Under the pieces are notes generated by a model. That model did not search any database. It was not told the DNA's origin and saw only the letters and a program-made list of their open reading frames with translations. The position numbers were made by a program, and so were the translations under genes. Shown here one piece after another: positions 1 to 7,515 of a stretch of DNA of 64,000 bases (position 1 is its first letter; the number at the start of each line of letters is the position of its first letter). The DNA comes from Hymenobacter properus. GTDB lineage: Bacteria; Bacteroidota; Bacteroidia; Cytophagales; Hymenobacteraceae. Location: contig NZ_JADQDP010000008.1 of NCBI RefSeq assembly GCF_015694735.1, forward strand, positions 1 to 64,000, read 5' to 3'.

Positions 1-519
1 GAAGGCCGCAACGAGCAGTACTCCTACCAAGCCTCGCGGCAGGTGGGGCAAGGGCTTGGCAAGCTGATTGGCTGGGTATTGATAGCGGGGTCCCGGGTGG
101 TGGTAGAAGTGCTGCTGGCGGCTCCGTTCCTGATGCTGGGCTTCGTTGTAATGGCTCCCCTGGATTTTCTCGGGCCAGTGCTCGGGGCAGTCCGCTTGCT
201 GGGAATGGGTATCATGGCCTACTTGTTTTACGCCGGCCTCTACTGGCTGAAAGGATTAGTGGTTGCCCAGCATCGCCGCGAGGGTTGGCTCTGGCTACTG
301 CCATTCTCAGTATGTGTAGCGGTTACTTGCTTGCTGCCCGGATGGCTGGTTCGGCAGTTTGTGACCAGCTCGTTTCCCACGGCCAGTCCGGTATGGGGCT
401 GGGGCCTCGGGGTAGCTTTTGCTCTGTTTGCCTATGGGCGCTACCGCTTCACCGAAGACACCGCCCCCAGCTTAGCACTCTGGTCTTACCGCCGGGGATA
501 TAACTGGGCCCTTCGTTAA
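1..519 (+). CDS. Small membrane protein, 5' end outside the window
   Basis: The frame is open from base 1, so the true start is probably upstream; an internal GTG at 43 would give 158 residues. The visible part has about four hydrophobic segments (near residues 10-30, 35-60, 65-90 and 105-125 counted from the GTG) separated by short charged loops, and it ends with the basic, aromatic segment SYRRGYNWALR. I recognise no catalytic motif or family. It is the only plus-strand gene before 6.3 kb and converges on the minus-strand toxin-antitoxin block, so its context gives no role. Confident that it is coding, not confident of function. Confidence 0.6.
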   Translation, partial: EGRNEQYSYQASRQVGQGLGKLIGWVLIAGSRVVVEVLLAAPFLMLGFVVMAPLDFLGPVLGAVRLLGMGIMAYLFYAGLYWLKGLVVAQHRREGWLWLLPFSVCVAVTCLLPGWLVRQFVTSSFPTASPVWGWGLGVAFALFAYGRYRFTEDTAPSLALWSYRRGYNWALR

Positions 520-549
520 TACTCAAGGCTACTTTTTCATGTTAGGCTG

Positions 550-1311
550 TCACAATTTCGGCCCTCGAAGCTTCGGTCCGGGGGCTTTTTGTTTGTTGAC
601 TTCCCGTAGTTGCTCCATCACCGGCATTAAGAGTCGTTGTTCCACGATGGGTGGAAACAGGCGGTCAGGGTTGCGCTGCATCTGCTCCAGGCGCGTGGCA
701 ATGGCAGGCCAACGGTAGCCCTGCATTTCGGGTTTCATATTGAAGTCGATGTCGCCGTGAAAGGCCAGGGCGCGGGGCACTTCGGATGATGAGGTGTTAA
801 AACGGCCCTCGTAGGCCTGGCGCATCTGGTTCAGGGTAAGCTTTTCGCTTAGCGCGGCCACGTCCACAAAATCCCGAAGCCTTTCGCCGCTCATCACTAC
901 ACCGGCCAGCTTCATGGCGCCCAGGTCTTCGAGCGAAGCCATACGAATGTTGGAGCCGGGATAGAGCACGGCCGGTCGTAACAGCGGGAATCCATAATTC
1001 ACCACATCGGTTTTCACCTGGCCGATGACACCCTGAATGGCGGCTTTGTCCCATTCCGGCTCCTGGGCTCGCATTCGTTGGAGTGCGCCGTCGGCCCGCA
1101 TCTCATATTTGCTTATCAGCAGGTCCTTAATTTCTCCGTCAATTGGCGTGGGGCCGTCCGAAAAAAGGTCGAGGTCGCGGCTGCGACGGTGGCCCAGATG
1201 TAACGCCAAAGCCGTTCCCCCTACCAGGACGAACGGCTTTAGCAAGGGCTCCTGCATGAGTTGCGCTAGGAGTTGAAGGTTTGCGGTATCGACTGCTTGC
1301 GCTGGTAGCAT
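550..1311 (-). CDS. Nucleotidyltransferase toxin, AbiEii/AbiGii family
   Basis: Residues 32-51 carry the nucleotidyltransferase signature of the AbiEii/AbiGii toxins (GGTALALHLGHRRS followed by the acidic DLDLF), and a downstream EDLGAMKL segment matches the conserved ExxxxK region. Members transfer nucleotides to RNA acceptors, and many are toxins of type IV toxin-antitoxin or abortive-infection systems (family knowledge). The upstream gene, a DUF6922 protein, overlaps this one by 46 nt and is the likely antitoxin. The C-terminus ends in GPKLRGPKL; the Fic toxin 1.6 kb away ends in the same RGPKL with different codons. ATG start at 1311. High confidence in the family; the acceptor substrate is unknown. 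Confidence 0.87.
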   Translation of the reverse strand: MLPAQAVDTANLQLLAQLMQEPLLKPFVLVGGTALALHLGHRRSRDLDLFSDGPTPIDGEIKDLLISKYEMRADGALQRMRAQEPEWDKAAIQGVIGQVKTDVVNYGFPLLRPAVLYPGSNIRMASLEDLGAMKLAGVVMSGERLRDFVDVAALSEKLTLNQMRQAYEGRFNTSSSEVPRALAFHGDIDFNMKPEMQGYRWPAIATRLEQMQRNPDRLFPPIVEQRLLMPVMEQLREVNKQKAPGPKLRGPKL

Positions 1312-1616
1312 CTAAGGGTTTCCTTTTCGATGTGGAAGAACTGGCACACGGCCGCAATGGCGGCGTCCGACATATAGGGTACCGTTTCAACGATTTCCTG
1401 CACGCGCGGCCGGCCGTAGTACTCCAGCATGGCGGCCCAATCTTCTTTGCTCCCGCGCTGAATGACGCGCTGCACGATGGTACGCGCCATGGCCTGCGGG
1501 TCGATGGTGTCGGGGTCTACGTCCCACAGTAGCGTTGGCAGGTGCTCGGCCAATGGGGCCGGTACAACCTGCGGCTCGGGCGTTGCAACCGTAGTAGAAG
1601 GAGTGAGCTTTTCCAT
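1266..1616 (-). CDS. DUF6922-type putative antitoxin for the AbiEii toxin
   Basis: A 116-residue protein. Residues 29-75 (LLWDVDPDTIDP, then a segment with IVQRVIQRGSKEDW) match the short DUF6922 domain that often precedes AbiEii-type nucleotidyltransferases in Bacteroidetes. The C-terminal half (IAAVCQFFHIEKETLRCY) looks like a small helical DNA- or partner-binding element. It is transcribed first and its end overlaps the toxin start by 46 nt, the usual antitoxin-toxin order with translational coupling. The first 25 residues are Thr/Pro-rich and probably disordered. The antitoxin role is inferred from family and position. Confidence 0.75.
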   Translation of the reverse strand: MEKLTPSTTVATPEPQVVPAPLAEHLPTLLWDVDPDTIDPQAMARTIVQRVIQRGSKEDWAAMLEYYGRPRVQEIVETVPYMSDAAIAAVCQFFHIEKETLRCYQRKQSIPQTFNS

Positions 1617-1789
1617 AAGTACAGGATATGTGAGCCGTGGCTAGTAGCCTTTCGTGTGACTGGAAAGCATATTCCCCAAAGCTGGATTGGGAACCAGAGG
1701 GAGAAAGGCAATACCAAGCCCTAGTCTATTTAAACACCTTTTCAGGGCCTATAGTTGCGCTAAATCAGCTGGATTTAGTAAAGCTACCA

Positions 1790-2113
1790 TTACGGCAGGT
1801 GAGGGCCTACGCTCGATTCATCAAAGTGCAGGTACGGTTCGTACTGATGGGCCGACTCCCCTTGCGGGCCTGCTCCCGGCGCATAACTGGCGAAGGGGTC
1901 AGGGCCAGGGGCTGGCTGGTACTCGGCATCGAGCGCGGCCGACAACTGCTCCAGGTCAATCTGCCCGGCAATGTATTGGTTCTGCAGCTCCACCAGGAGC
2001 GCTGAGGGCGGGCGATTTTGGCTCATTGACACGCCAACCGCAAACTTCACCACCTCGCGACGCTGCTGCTTGGTTTGCTCGTTTTCGGAGAAATAGAGGG
2101 CCTTTTCCACCAC
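1790..2113 (-). CDS. Second VbhA-like small antitoxin, downstream of fic
   Basis: About 107 residues from a GTG start; no ATG lies upstream in frame. Residues 35-66 (SALLVELQNQYIAGQIDLEQL and after) match the end of the VbhA antitoxin fold, the same part that is clear in the upstream partner (RYINGELSLAEV). Where VbhA has the inhibitory S/TxxxE(G/N) helix, this protein reads SMSQNR, so the key acidic residue seems to be lost. It lies 66 nt after the Fic gene on the same strand. It could be a decoy, a second neutraliser, or the antitoxin of a lost toxin. The tail is Pro/Gly-rich. Start codon uncertain. Confidence 0.6.
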   Translation of the reverse strand: MVEKALYFSENEQTKQQRREVVKFAVGVSMSQNRPPSALLVELQNQYIAGQIDLEQLSAALDAEYQPAPGPDPFASYAPGAGPQGESAHQYEPYLHFDESSVGPHLP

Positions 2114-2179
2114 TACAAGATACGTATAAAAGCTCGCATCGGCCGACCTGAGCGGCCCTGAATCATCTCGCTTTCGAAC

Positions 2180-3271
2180 TCACAACTTTGGGCCTCGACG
2201 CTTCAGCTCCGGTACTTTTTGCAGCGGCTCGTCTTTGCTGGCTACCGGTACTTTCGGTTGTTCCAAGCCGGTGGATGGCGCGGCCTTAAGCGGTGGCCCG
2301 ACTATCAGCAGCACCACCGTAACCAGAGGTAACGCCTTTAGCAACCGCGCCACGCGCTGGCGCAGCCGGGCATCTTCCATCTTGGCGGGCATTTGCTCCA
2401 GTAGCTCGGCTCCGGTTTTCAGGATGGCCAGCCGCGCCGGCTGCTGCGCGTCGGGGTGCACCACGCCGCGGGTGCCCTGCATAATCTGCCGGGCTACTGC
2501 GGTGTGGCGCCCTCCCAGCAGCGCCCGCCAGATGGGCTCCTGGCTCTGCTGTACCTCGCGCATGGCATCCACGCGCTGCAGAAAATCAGACACTGCCACG
2601 GGCGCGGCAGGGGCTAACACTAGCTCCGGGAGGGGCGTGGTAATCTGGCCAAAGAAGGTGCGGAGCGGCTGCAAATCCGTTTCCGGGTTCCCGGCAGGCC
2701 GTAGAATAGCGTAGTCCCGGGCCTGGTTGTATTGCTTGGGGTGCGACTGCGCAACAAGGTTCACGTCGTAGCCGGCATTTTCCGCCAGCACTTGAAAGGC
2801 CGCGCCCAGGGTCCGGCCATTACCCTCCCGAAAGGCGTGGGCGTAGTTGTACTGGTCGAAGTAGTAGGCAGCCCGCGCCACGAACTGGTCTTTGTCCAGC
2901 CCTTTCAAAAAGCGCTCAGCGGCCAGCTGCTGCCCGATGGCATCCAGGTGCGCGGGCAGTTGCTGGTAGCTGCCAAAGTACATAGTGTACATGCCGGGGC
3001 CCTCCTTATCAGCCGATGTTGACTTGGTGGCCTGGAACTCGCCCCAAGCGCGCGTTTCGCCAGCCCACTGGTAAACATCCTGAAAAAGGTGGCGGTGCAA
3101 CTCCTGCAGGCCCTGGGCGTTGTGAGGCGCTACTTCCACGTGGCCGGCGAGCACCTCCAGCAGGCGGAAGTGGAAGCGGTTGCCTTCGACCTCGGCCAGC
3201 TTGTCCTCATCAGTGATGTTGAGCTTGTTAATCAGAACACCGGTGTGGGGGTCGGTAAAACCGTCAGTCAT
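2180..3271 (-). CDS. fic: Fic-domain toxin (AMPylating enzyme)
   Basis: Fic enzymes move AMP or another nucleotide part onto target proteins; class I toxins such as VbhT modify gyrase and topoisomerase IV. The core motif HAFREGNGRT is at about residues 143-152, with only Pro to Ala changed from the canonical HPFREGNGRT, so the catalytic His and the anion-binding residues are present. I chose the ATG at 3271 (MTDGFTDP). A C-terminal extension of about 170 residues includes a hydrophobic stretch (LPLVTVVLLIVG) near residue 320 and ends in KRRGPKL, the tail also seen on the AbiEii toxin. A VbhA-like antitoxin lies directly upstream and another downstream on the same strand. Confidence 0.88.
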   Translation of the reverse strand: MTDGFTDPHTGVLINKLNITDEDKLAEVEGNRFHFRLLEVLAGHVEVAPHNAQGLQELHRHLFQDVYQWAGETRAWGEFQATKSTSADKEGPGMYTMYFGSYQQLPAHLDAIGQQLAAERFLKGLDKDQFVARAAYYFDQYNYAHAFREGNGRTLGAAFQVLAENAGYDVNLVAQSHPKQYNQARDYAILRPAGNPETDLQPLRTFFGQITTPLPELVLAPAAPVAVSDFLQRVDAMREVQQSQEPIWRALLGGRHTAVARQIMQGTRGVVHPDAQQPARLAILKTGAELLEQMPAKMEDARLRQRVARLLKALPLVTVVLLIVGPPLKAAPSTGLEQPKVPVASKDEPLQKVPELKRRGPKL

Positions 3272-3357
3272 AAGAAAAAGCCGCGCGGGAACTGGGTAAG
3301 CAAGCAAAACGCCCCACCAACCGGCAGGGCGTTAGCGAATAGATAAGAAGCGAAGGG

Positions 3358-3657
3358 CTAGTGCGATAAAGAGCGGGCCTTGGCCACGGCGGGCGCCGGC
3401 CGGGGCGCCACCGCCAGGATGCCATCGGCTCCCCGCGTGGGTACCGGCGTCTGGGCCTGGGCTTGATAATAGGCATCAAGCTGGGTATTTACCTCGGCCA
3501 GGCTCAGCTCGCCGTTGATGTAGCGCTGGCTCAGCTGCTCGGCAAAGGGGCTCAGCTTGCGGTCCTGGGTCGCGTTCAGCGCGGCCGCCCGGTCCGACAG
3601 CGCCTGGCGCTGCTCGCGGGTTGCTTCCTTGGGGCCGAATTTTACGAAGGTATCCAT
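3358..3657 (-). CDS. VbhA-like antitoxin of the Fic toxin
   Basis: About 99 residues from the ATG at 3657 (MDTFVKFG); an in-frame start further upstream would include the promoter-like region. Residues 15-62 match the VbhA fold: a first helix, then LSPFAEQLSQRYINGELSLA, then a closing helix with AYYQ. VbhA proteins block the Fic ATP site through a glutamate in S/TxxxE(G/N). Here the aligned segment reads ATQDRK, so an aspartate may do the job, or inhibition differs. The gene ends 86 nt before the Fic start on the same strand, the usual ficA-ficT order. The C-terminal 35 residues are Pro/Ala-rich. Confidence 0.78.
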   Translation of the reverse strand: MDTFVKFGPKEATREQRQALSDRAAALNATQDRKLSPFAEQLSQRYINGELSLAEVNTQLDAYYQAQAQTPVPTRGADGILAVAPRPAPAVAKARSLSH

Positions 3658-3689
3658 GTTGTTTCGCCTGAGTGGTCTACTACGGCAAA

Positions 3690-3698
3690 CGAAAGTTA
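3690..3698 (-). promoter_or_regulatory. Candidate -7 promoter element for the Fic operon
   Basis: On the minus strand this reads TAACTTTCG, close to the Bacteroidetes -7 consensus TAnnTTTG, 33 nt before the ATG of the VbhA-like antitoxin. A TTTG that could serve as the -33 box lies 15-18 nt further upstream. Assigned by pattern only. Confidence 0.4.
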
Positions 3699-3720
3699 GG
3701 CAAAAATGTGCCAAACCGGG

Positions 3721-3999
3721 CTACTGCTTCGCCCCGGCCGCCTGCGCATCGGCCAGGGCTGCATCCAGTACCGTCTGCACGGGCACGGCCAGCAGCTCGG
3801 CTACTCGGAGCGCCTCGGCCACGGTAAGTCCGGAGGGGTCGGTTTCGCGCTGCTTGATGGTGCGGTAGGTCATCTGCAGGTGTTCCTGCAGCTCGCGCTC
3901 GGTGAAGGTGAAGCGGCCGTGGCGCAGCAGGTTGCTGAAGTGTTGCCCCGCCGGCGGGGCAGCACCGGGCGGAGGCGAGGGAGGGGATGGGGTTTTCAT
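3721..3999 (-). CDS. Small Xre-family helix-turn-helix protein
   Basis: A 92-residue protein from the ATG at 3999 (MKTPSPPSP); the frame is open further upstream but that part is Arg/Cys-rich junk. The first 20 residues are Pro-rich. Residues 25-85 form an Xre/Cro-like domain: RFTFTERELQEHLQMTYRTI is the helix-turn-helix, with AEALRVAELLAVP closing the fold. The LAVPVQTVLDAALADA tail resembles the end of many single-domain Xre antitoxins and regulators. It lies between the Fic operon and the methylase on the same strand, and could regulate either. No partner toxin is evident next to it. Confidence 0.65.
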   Translation of the reverse strand: MKTPSPPSPPPGAAPPAGQHFSNLLRHGRFTFTERELQEHLQMTYRTIKQRETDPSGLTVAEALRVAELLAVPVQTVLDAALADAQAAGAKQ

Positions 4000-4105
4000 G
4001 CAGGCAGTATAACGCTTACCGTCCTTACGGAAGTAGGAGCAGGGCAATGCGCTACCACCCCCGTCGCGTGCCAGCGGACGGCAACCCGCCCGCTGGCAAC
4101 GGTGC

Positions 4106-5740
4106 TCAGGCCGCAAGCTGCAGCTGCATTTGGGTGCCGGGCGCGGCCAGCTGCTCTGTCTCGGGCACCAAGGGCTGCGGCTTCGCGGTGGCCGCTTTGG
4201 CCTGGCGGGCGCGGTAGGCGGCCATTTCGGGGCCGGGCAGCCACTGCTTGCCGGCGCAGGCCCGTAGGTTGAATTCCTGCCAGAGAAATTCCTCGCGGAA
4301 AATCAGGTGCACCGTGCCCTTCTTGAAGGCCCGGATTTCAAAGAACCGGCTGTAAACTGTGTAGACGCCGTTCGGGTTGGAATTCTGGTTACCGTAGCGG
4401 TCAAGGGCGGTGTCGATGCCCACGCAGGTATCGTAGTTCTCGCCCGTCAGATAGCACATCACCCGGTCAATGTCGGCGTAGTCGTCGCGGCGGCTCCAGT
4501 TCACGCGGAAGCCCTTGCCGGAGAAGCTTTCTTCCACCGCGTAGGGCAGAATCACCTTGCGGTTTACCTTCCACTGCGAGTTGGTGACCCAGCCCTCCAC
4601 GTGCAGGCGGTTTTCCTTGTGGTACTTGGTGAAGGTGTCGAACACCGATTCCACGGCCTGCTCCATGATGGTTTCCCGGTTGTCGAGCACCAGCGCCACC
4701 AATTCGGCTACGGCTTCGTGGGTGAATTCCTGGTAGCCCTGGGCCTTGCTGAAGGCCGCGAAGTTGCGGCGCACGTCGGCCGTCATCAGCTTCTGAATGT
4801 TCACCTTGTCGAGCACCAGCCCCCAGATTTGCTGGTTCATCTCGTCGGCAAAGTTGTTGTAGCTCGTGCGCAGGCTGCCGCGCTCCAGGCTGGCCTCGGC
4901 CAGTTTCAGTACGTCCTGGTATTCGCTGCGCAGCAGACTTTTAGCGTAGAACTTCATCCCCTCGCGGGCCTGCAGGTAGGCGGCGTACTGGGCTTTGAGG
5001 CCTTCGTATTCGGCGGCCATGTTGCCGATAACGTCGCGGGTGGCCACGGCATTGGCAAAGAGGTTTTCATCCAGCTCCGGCCCCCGGCGGCCCCGGCTGC
5101 TGAACTCGAACGTGAGGCGGTCGGCCTTGGCGGGTTTGTGCAGCCGGACCAAGCTTACCGCTACGTTGGTGGGACGCTCGGCCTCGGCAAAAACAGCTCC
5201 CAGGGCCTCGCTCGTGCCGTGGTCCTCGATGAGGCGGGCCAGCAGCTGCCGGGTTTCGGAGTAGGGGTTGGTCAGCGTTTCGGTATTAAGCAAACACACC
5301 ACGTCGCCGCCGGCGGCTACTACGTCCCAGGCTTTGAGCAGATGTCGGTCGCCGTTGGAGAAGGGCGGGTTCATGATAATAAGGTCGAAAAAATGGTCGC
5401 CCCGGTAGTTCAGAAAATCATTGGCAATGACCTTGTAGCCCTTGTCATGCAGCACGGCGCGCAGCTCGGGGTCGGCCTCGCAGCAGTACACGTTTTGCTT
5501 GCCGCTACGGCTGTGGTAGTCCTCCCGGTCCAGCCAGGCCGTCAGCTCGTCCACGATGGCCCCGCTGCCGGCGCTGGGCTCCAGAATGGTGAGCTTGCGC
5601 AGGGCTGCCGCGGCCGGGTTGTAGCGGCGGTACCGGTCGCTGCCCGGCTCCTCGTCGCCGGTGGAAGCGGGGTTGAAAAACGGGTCGAGCATGCGCTGAA
5701 TAACGGCGGCCGGGGTAGGGAAGAATTCAGGATTGAGCAT
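4106..5740 (-). CDS. DNA adenine/cytosine-N4 methylase with C-terminal DUF4942
   Basis: Probably an orphan amino-methyltransferase. Motif I (EPSAGSGAIVDEL) is near residues 52-64 and the catalytic NPPF near 123, so it is an N6-adenine or N4-cytosine enzyme. The C-terminal third matches DUF4942: RFFEIRAFKKGTVHLIF followed by LWQEFN and KQWLPG. Such fusions are common on Bacteroidetes plasmids and conjugative elements, where they are thought to protect incoming DNA from restriction (family knowledge; role inferred). I chose the ATG at 5740 (MLNPEFFPTP), because FFPTP opens this methylase class. About 544 residues. No restriction partner is adjacent. Confidence 0.85.
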   Translation of the reverse strand: MLNPEFFPTPAAVIQRMLDPFFNPASTGDEEPGSDRYRRYNPAAAALRKLTILEPSAGSGAIVDELTAWLDREDYHSRSGKQNVYCCEADPELRAVLHDKGYKVIANDFLNYRGDHFFDLIIMNPPFSNGDRHLLKAWDVVAAGGDVVCLLNTETLTNPYSETRQLLARLIEDHGTSEALGAVFAEAERPTNVAVSLVRLHKPAKADRLTFEFSSRGRRGPELDENLFANAVATRDVIGNMAAEYEGLKAQYAAYLQAREGMKFYAKSLLRSEYQDVLKLAEASLERGSLRTSYNNFADEMNQQIWGLVLDKVNIQKLMTADVRRNFAAFSKAQGYQEFTHEAVAELVALVLDNRETIMEQAVESVFDTFTKYHKENRLHVEGWVTNSQWKVNRKVILPYAVEESFSGKGFRVNWSRRDDYADIDRVMCYLTGENYDTCVGIDTALDRYGNQNSNPNGVYTVYSRFFEIRAFKKGTVHLIFREEFLWQEFNLRACAGKQWLPGPEMAAYRARQAKAATAKPQPLVPETEQLAAPGTQMQLQLAA

Positions 5741-5811
5741 GGCGCTTAAAAGGGCTAAGGTGATAGTGTACAACCACTTGCTTATCCTATTAAACGCAAT
5801 TTCAGGCATTT

Positions 5812-5832
5812 TTGTTGCTAAAAAGACAACAA
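5812..5832. repeat. Inverted repeat upstream of the methylase gene
   Basis: TTGTTG and CAACAA form a 6-bp inverted repeat around a 9-nt A-rich spacer, about 70-90 nt upstream of the methylase ATG. It could be an operator. No protein is assigned. Confidence 0.3.
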
Positions 5833-5892
5833 TATTTAGCTAAAATCGACTTGCCGTTTTGACTGCGCCAACTCCTTCTTCCCCCTTGTTCC

Positions 5893-5921
5893 TTATAAAA
5901 AACTGCCGGCGGTACGCCGGC
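5893..5921 (-). terminator. Rho-independent terminator on the minus strand
   Basis: GCCGGCG and CGCCGGC form a perfect 7-bp stem with a GTA loop. Read on the minus strand it is followed by AGTTTTTTA, a good intrinsic terminator. No minus-strand gene is visible just upstream, which suggests an unannotated transcript in 5922-6260. Confidence 0.55.
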
Positions 5922-6262
5922 CCCAGCACGCCGCTGGCGGTACCGGCCCTTGCCGGTTCGGCCAGCAGCCAATGAAAGGAGGGAGGCCCGGCCGGGGCTG
6001 CAAAGCGCACCGGGGGCGGGACCGGTATTCCGCCGCGACCAGCGGGAGCAGAGGAGAGCCGGCCCCGCTCCCGAGTAAGCGCCGCTGCCTGGGCCGGGCC
6101 GGCGCGGTGGGGTTTTGCGAGAAGGATAGGAAGAGCGCGAGCAAAGGGAGCGGTGCGCAGCACGGTAGCATAGCGGACTTCTGCATAGCCTGGTCCAGCG
6201 GGCTCGCCCTCCCATAATCCCTTAAAACAGCCTGTATTCGGCCATGCGGGGAAAAATTTAAT
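5922..6262. other. GC-rich structured non-coding stretch
   Basis: There is no convincing gene here; frames on the minus strand are Pro/Arg/Ala-rich and resemble no protein I know. The sequence is dense in short GC inverted repeats. It holds a direct repeat GCATAGC twice, 15 nt apart, near 6168-6190, and minus-strand transcription would end at the hairpin at 5905-5921. It could be a non-coding RNA, a transfer origin or a replication-associated region. I cannot decide from sequence alone. Confidence 0.35.
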
Positions 6263-6265
6263 CTA

Positions 6266-6306
6266 TGTCGTAAACTTACGTCACATCATGTCGTATATTT
6301 GCGACA
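6266..6306 (+). promoter_or_regulatory. ars operon promoter with two operator palindromes
   Basis: The -7 element TATATTTG (6294-6301) matches TAnnTTTG exactly. It sits inside the inverted repeat TGTCG-N8-CGACA (6289-6306). A second, nearly perfect repeat, TGTCGTAA-AC-TTACGTCA (one mismatch), lies at 6266-6283, about one helical turn upstream. Two palindromes that cover the promoter of an operon containing arsR are what an autoregulating ArsR repressor would need. Confidence 0.65.
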
Positions 6307-6326
6307 TACGACCATCCTTGCTTCTG

Positions 6327-6587
6327 ATGCCTATGTCTTCCAACGCGGATAACCTAACTCATCCCCTGCTGCGCGTGGTGCTCGAACGGGTGTTGCGCAC
6401 CGAATGCCTTGTGCTGGAAGGCCTCCGGCTCCAGACCCAGGGCGGCTACAACGGCCTGCCGGGCGGCGGCGGCGAGGAACGCCTGCAGGCCGCCGAAGAG
6501 CGGGCCTACCAGCGGGCCGAAACCCTGCTCACTCAATTGCTGGCCGCCGCACCAGCTGTCCCTTCCGCACTTCCTGCTTCCGCCTAA
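6327..6587 (+). CDS. Small protein of unknown function, first gene of the ars operon
   Basis: An 86-residue protein from the ATG at 6327, or 84 from the ATG at 6333; a still earlier ATG at 6288 lies upstream of the expected transcription start and is unlikely. The middle is helical (LLRVVLERVLRTECLVLEGL), then a GGYNGLPGGGGEERLQAAEE turn-rich linker and a second helix, and it ends with an Ala/Pro tail. One cysteine, no metal motif. Its stop overlaps the arsR start in TAATG, so the two are translationally coupled. I do not recognise the family. Confidence 0.6.
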   Translation: MPMSSNADNLTHPLLRVVLERVLRTECLVLEGLRLQTQGGYNGLPGGGGEERLQAAEERAYQRAETLLTQLLAAAPAVPSALPASA

Positions 6588-6937
6588 TGACTTACGCCAA
6601 AACCGCCGCCTTCACCGAAGAGCAACAGTACCTATCTCGCGTGGCCAAAGCCCTGGCCCACCCGGCCCGGGTGGCCATCATCCAGTTTCTGGCCAGCAAG
6701 CAAACCTGCATATCCGGCGACATTGCCGCCGAGCTGCCCCTTTCACGCACCACCGTGTCGCAGCACCTGCAGGAGTTGAAGGCGTTGGACCTGATTCGCG
6801 GCGAGATTGATGGGCTGACGGTGTGCTACTGCCTCAATACCGAGCTGCTGCACAAGGTGCACCAGCAGTTCACCGCCTTTTTCATCGAGGCTACTAGCGG
6901 CGCGGTCTGCGGCCCGGACGATGCCTGCGCCTGCTAG
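6587..6937 (+). CDS. arsR: ArsR-family metal(loid)-responsive repressor
   Basis: A 116-residue winged-helix repressor. The recognition region SRTTVSQHLQELKALDLI (about residues 47-64) and the opening VAKALAHPARVAIIQFLA are typical of ArsR/SmtB proteins. These release operator DNA when arsenite or a similar metalloid binds cysteines. The classical ELCVCDL site is replaced by KQTCISGDI, and several other cysteines cluster at the C-terminus (CGPDDACAC) and in VCYCL, so the metalloid site is probably built from these. The start overlaps the preceding stop (TAATG). It most likely binds the two palindromes at 6266-6306. Confidence 0.9.
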   Translation: MTYAKTAAFTEEQQYLSRVAKALAHPARVAIIQFLASKQTCISGDIAAELPLSRTTVSQHLQELKALDLIRGEIDGLTVCYCLNTELLHKVHQQFTAFFIEATSGAVCGPDDACAC

Positions 6938-6978
6938 GCCCACTCAACTTTTCATCCTCTTTTTAACAACGAAACGCC

Positions 6979-7443
6979 ATGAAAATCTCTGAAATCAAGA
7001 AGTCCCTGGCTGAAGTGGAAGCCATCAATTTCCGCCTACCCACGGGTGAGTACCTGCCCGCGCACTTCCACGTCACGGAAGTCGGTTTGGTGAGCAAGCA
7101 CTTCATCGACTGCGGCGGCGTGGAGCGCAAGGAAACCGTGGCCAACTTCCAGCTCTGGGAGGCCGGCGACTACGACCACCGGCTAGCCCCCCAGAAATTC
7201 CTGCACATCCTCAACCTGTCGGAAAAGATTCTGGGTAGCGAGGATTTGGACATTGAAGTGGAGTACCAGCAGGCCACCATCGGCAAGTTCGGCCTGGCCT
7301 TCGACGGCACCGATTTCGTGCTCACGTCCAAGCAGACAGCCTGCCTGGCCCAGGATGCCTGCGGCATTCCGGATGCCCAGTCGTTTGCGCTGCCCCAGCT
7401 GCTAACGGCCGGCGGCTGCACCCCGGGCGGCGGGTGCTGCTAA
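6979..7443 (+). CDS. DUF6428 family protein, arsenic operon
   Basis: A 154-residue soluble protein resembling DUF6428, a family that I associate with Bacteroidetes ars operons. Its first part (LPTGEYLPAHFHVTEVG) has the His residues of a small cupin-like or metal-binding barrel, and FIDCGGVERKETVANFQLW follows. The C-terminus ends in CTPGGGCC, with further cysteines at TACLAQDACG. The Cys-rich end suggests arsenite binding or delivery to the pump; this is inference. It lies 41 nt after arsR in the same operon. I cannot name the reaction. Confidence 0.7.
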   Translation: MKISEIKKSLAEVEAINFRLPTGEYLPAHFHVTEVGLVSKHFIDCGGVERKETVANFQLWEAGDYDHRLAPQKFLHILNLSEKILGSEDLDIEVEYQQATIGKFGLAFDGTDFVLTSKQTACLAQDACGIPDAQSFALPQLLTAGGCTPGGGCC

Positions 7444-7515
7444 AAAGCCCAGCCGGCGCGGCCCTCCCAGGTCGCGCCGGTTGACTTTTCCCCTCGTTCA
7501 TTTCTTCCAATTTCG

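Noticed and set aside
4307..5749. Long open frame on the plus strand opposite the methylase
   Set aside because: Antisense shadow typical of GC-rich coding DNA; Val/Gly/His-rich composition without any motif.
5802..6215. Minus-strand frames in the structured region considered as genes
   Set aside because: Arg/Pro/Ser-rich, no start signals, and they run through the terminator hairpin.
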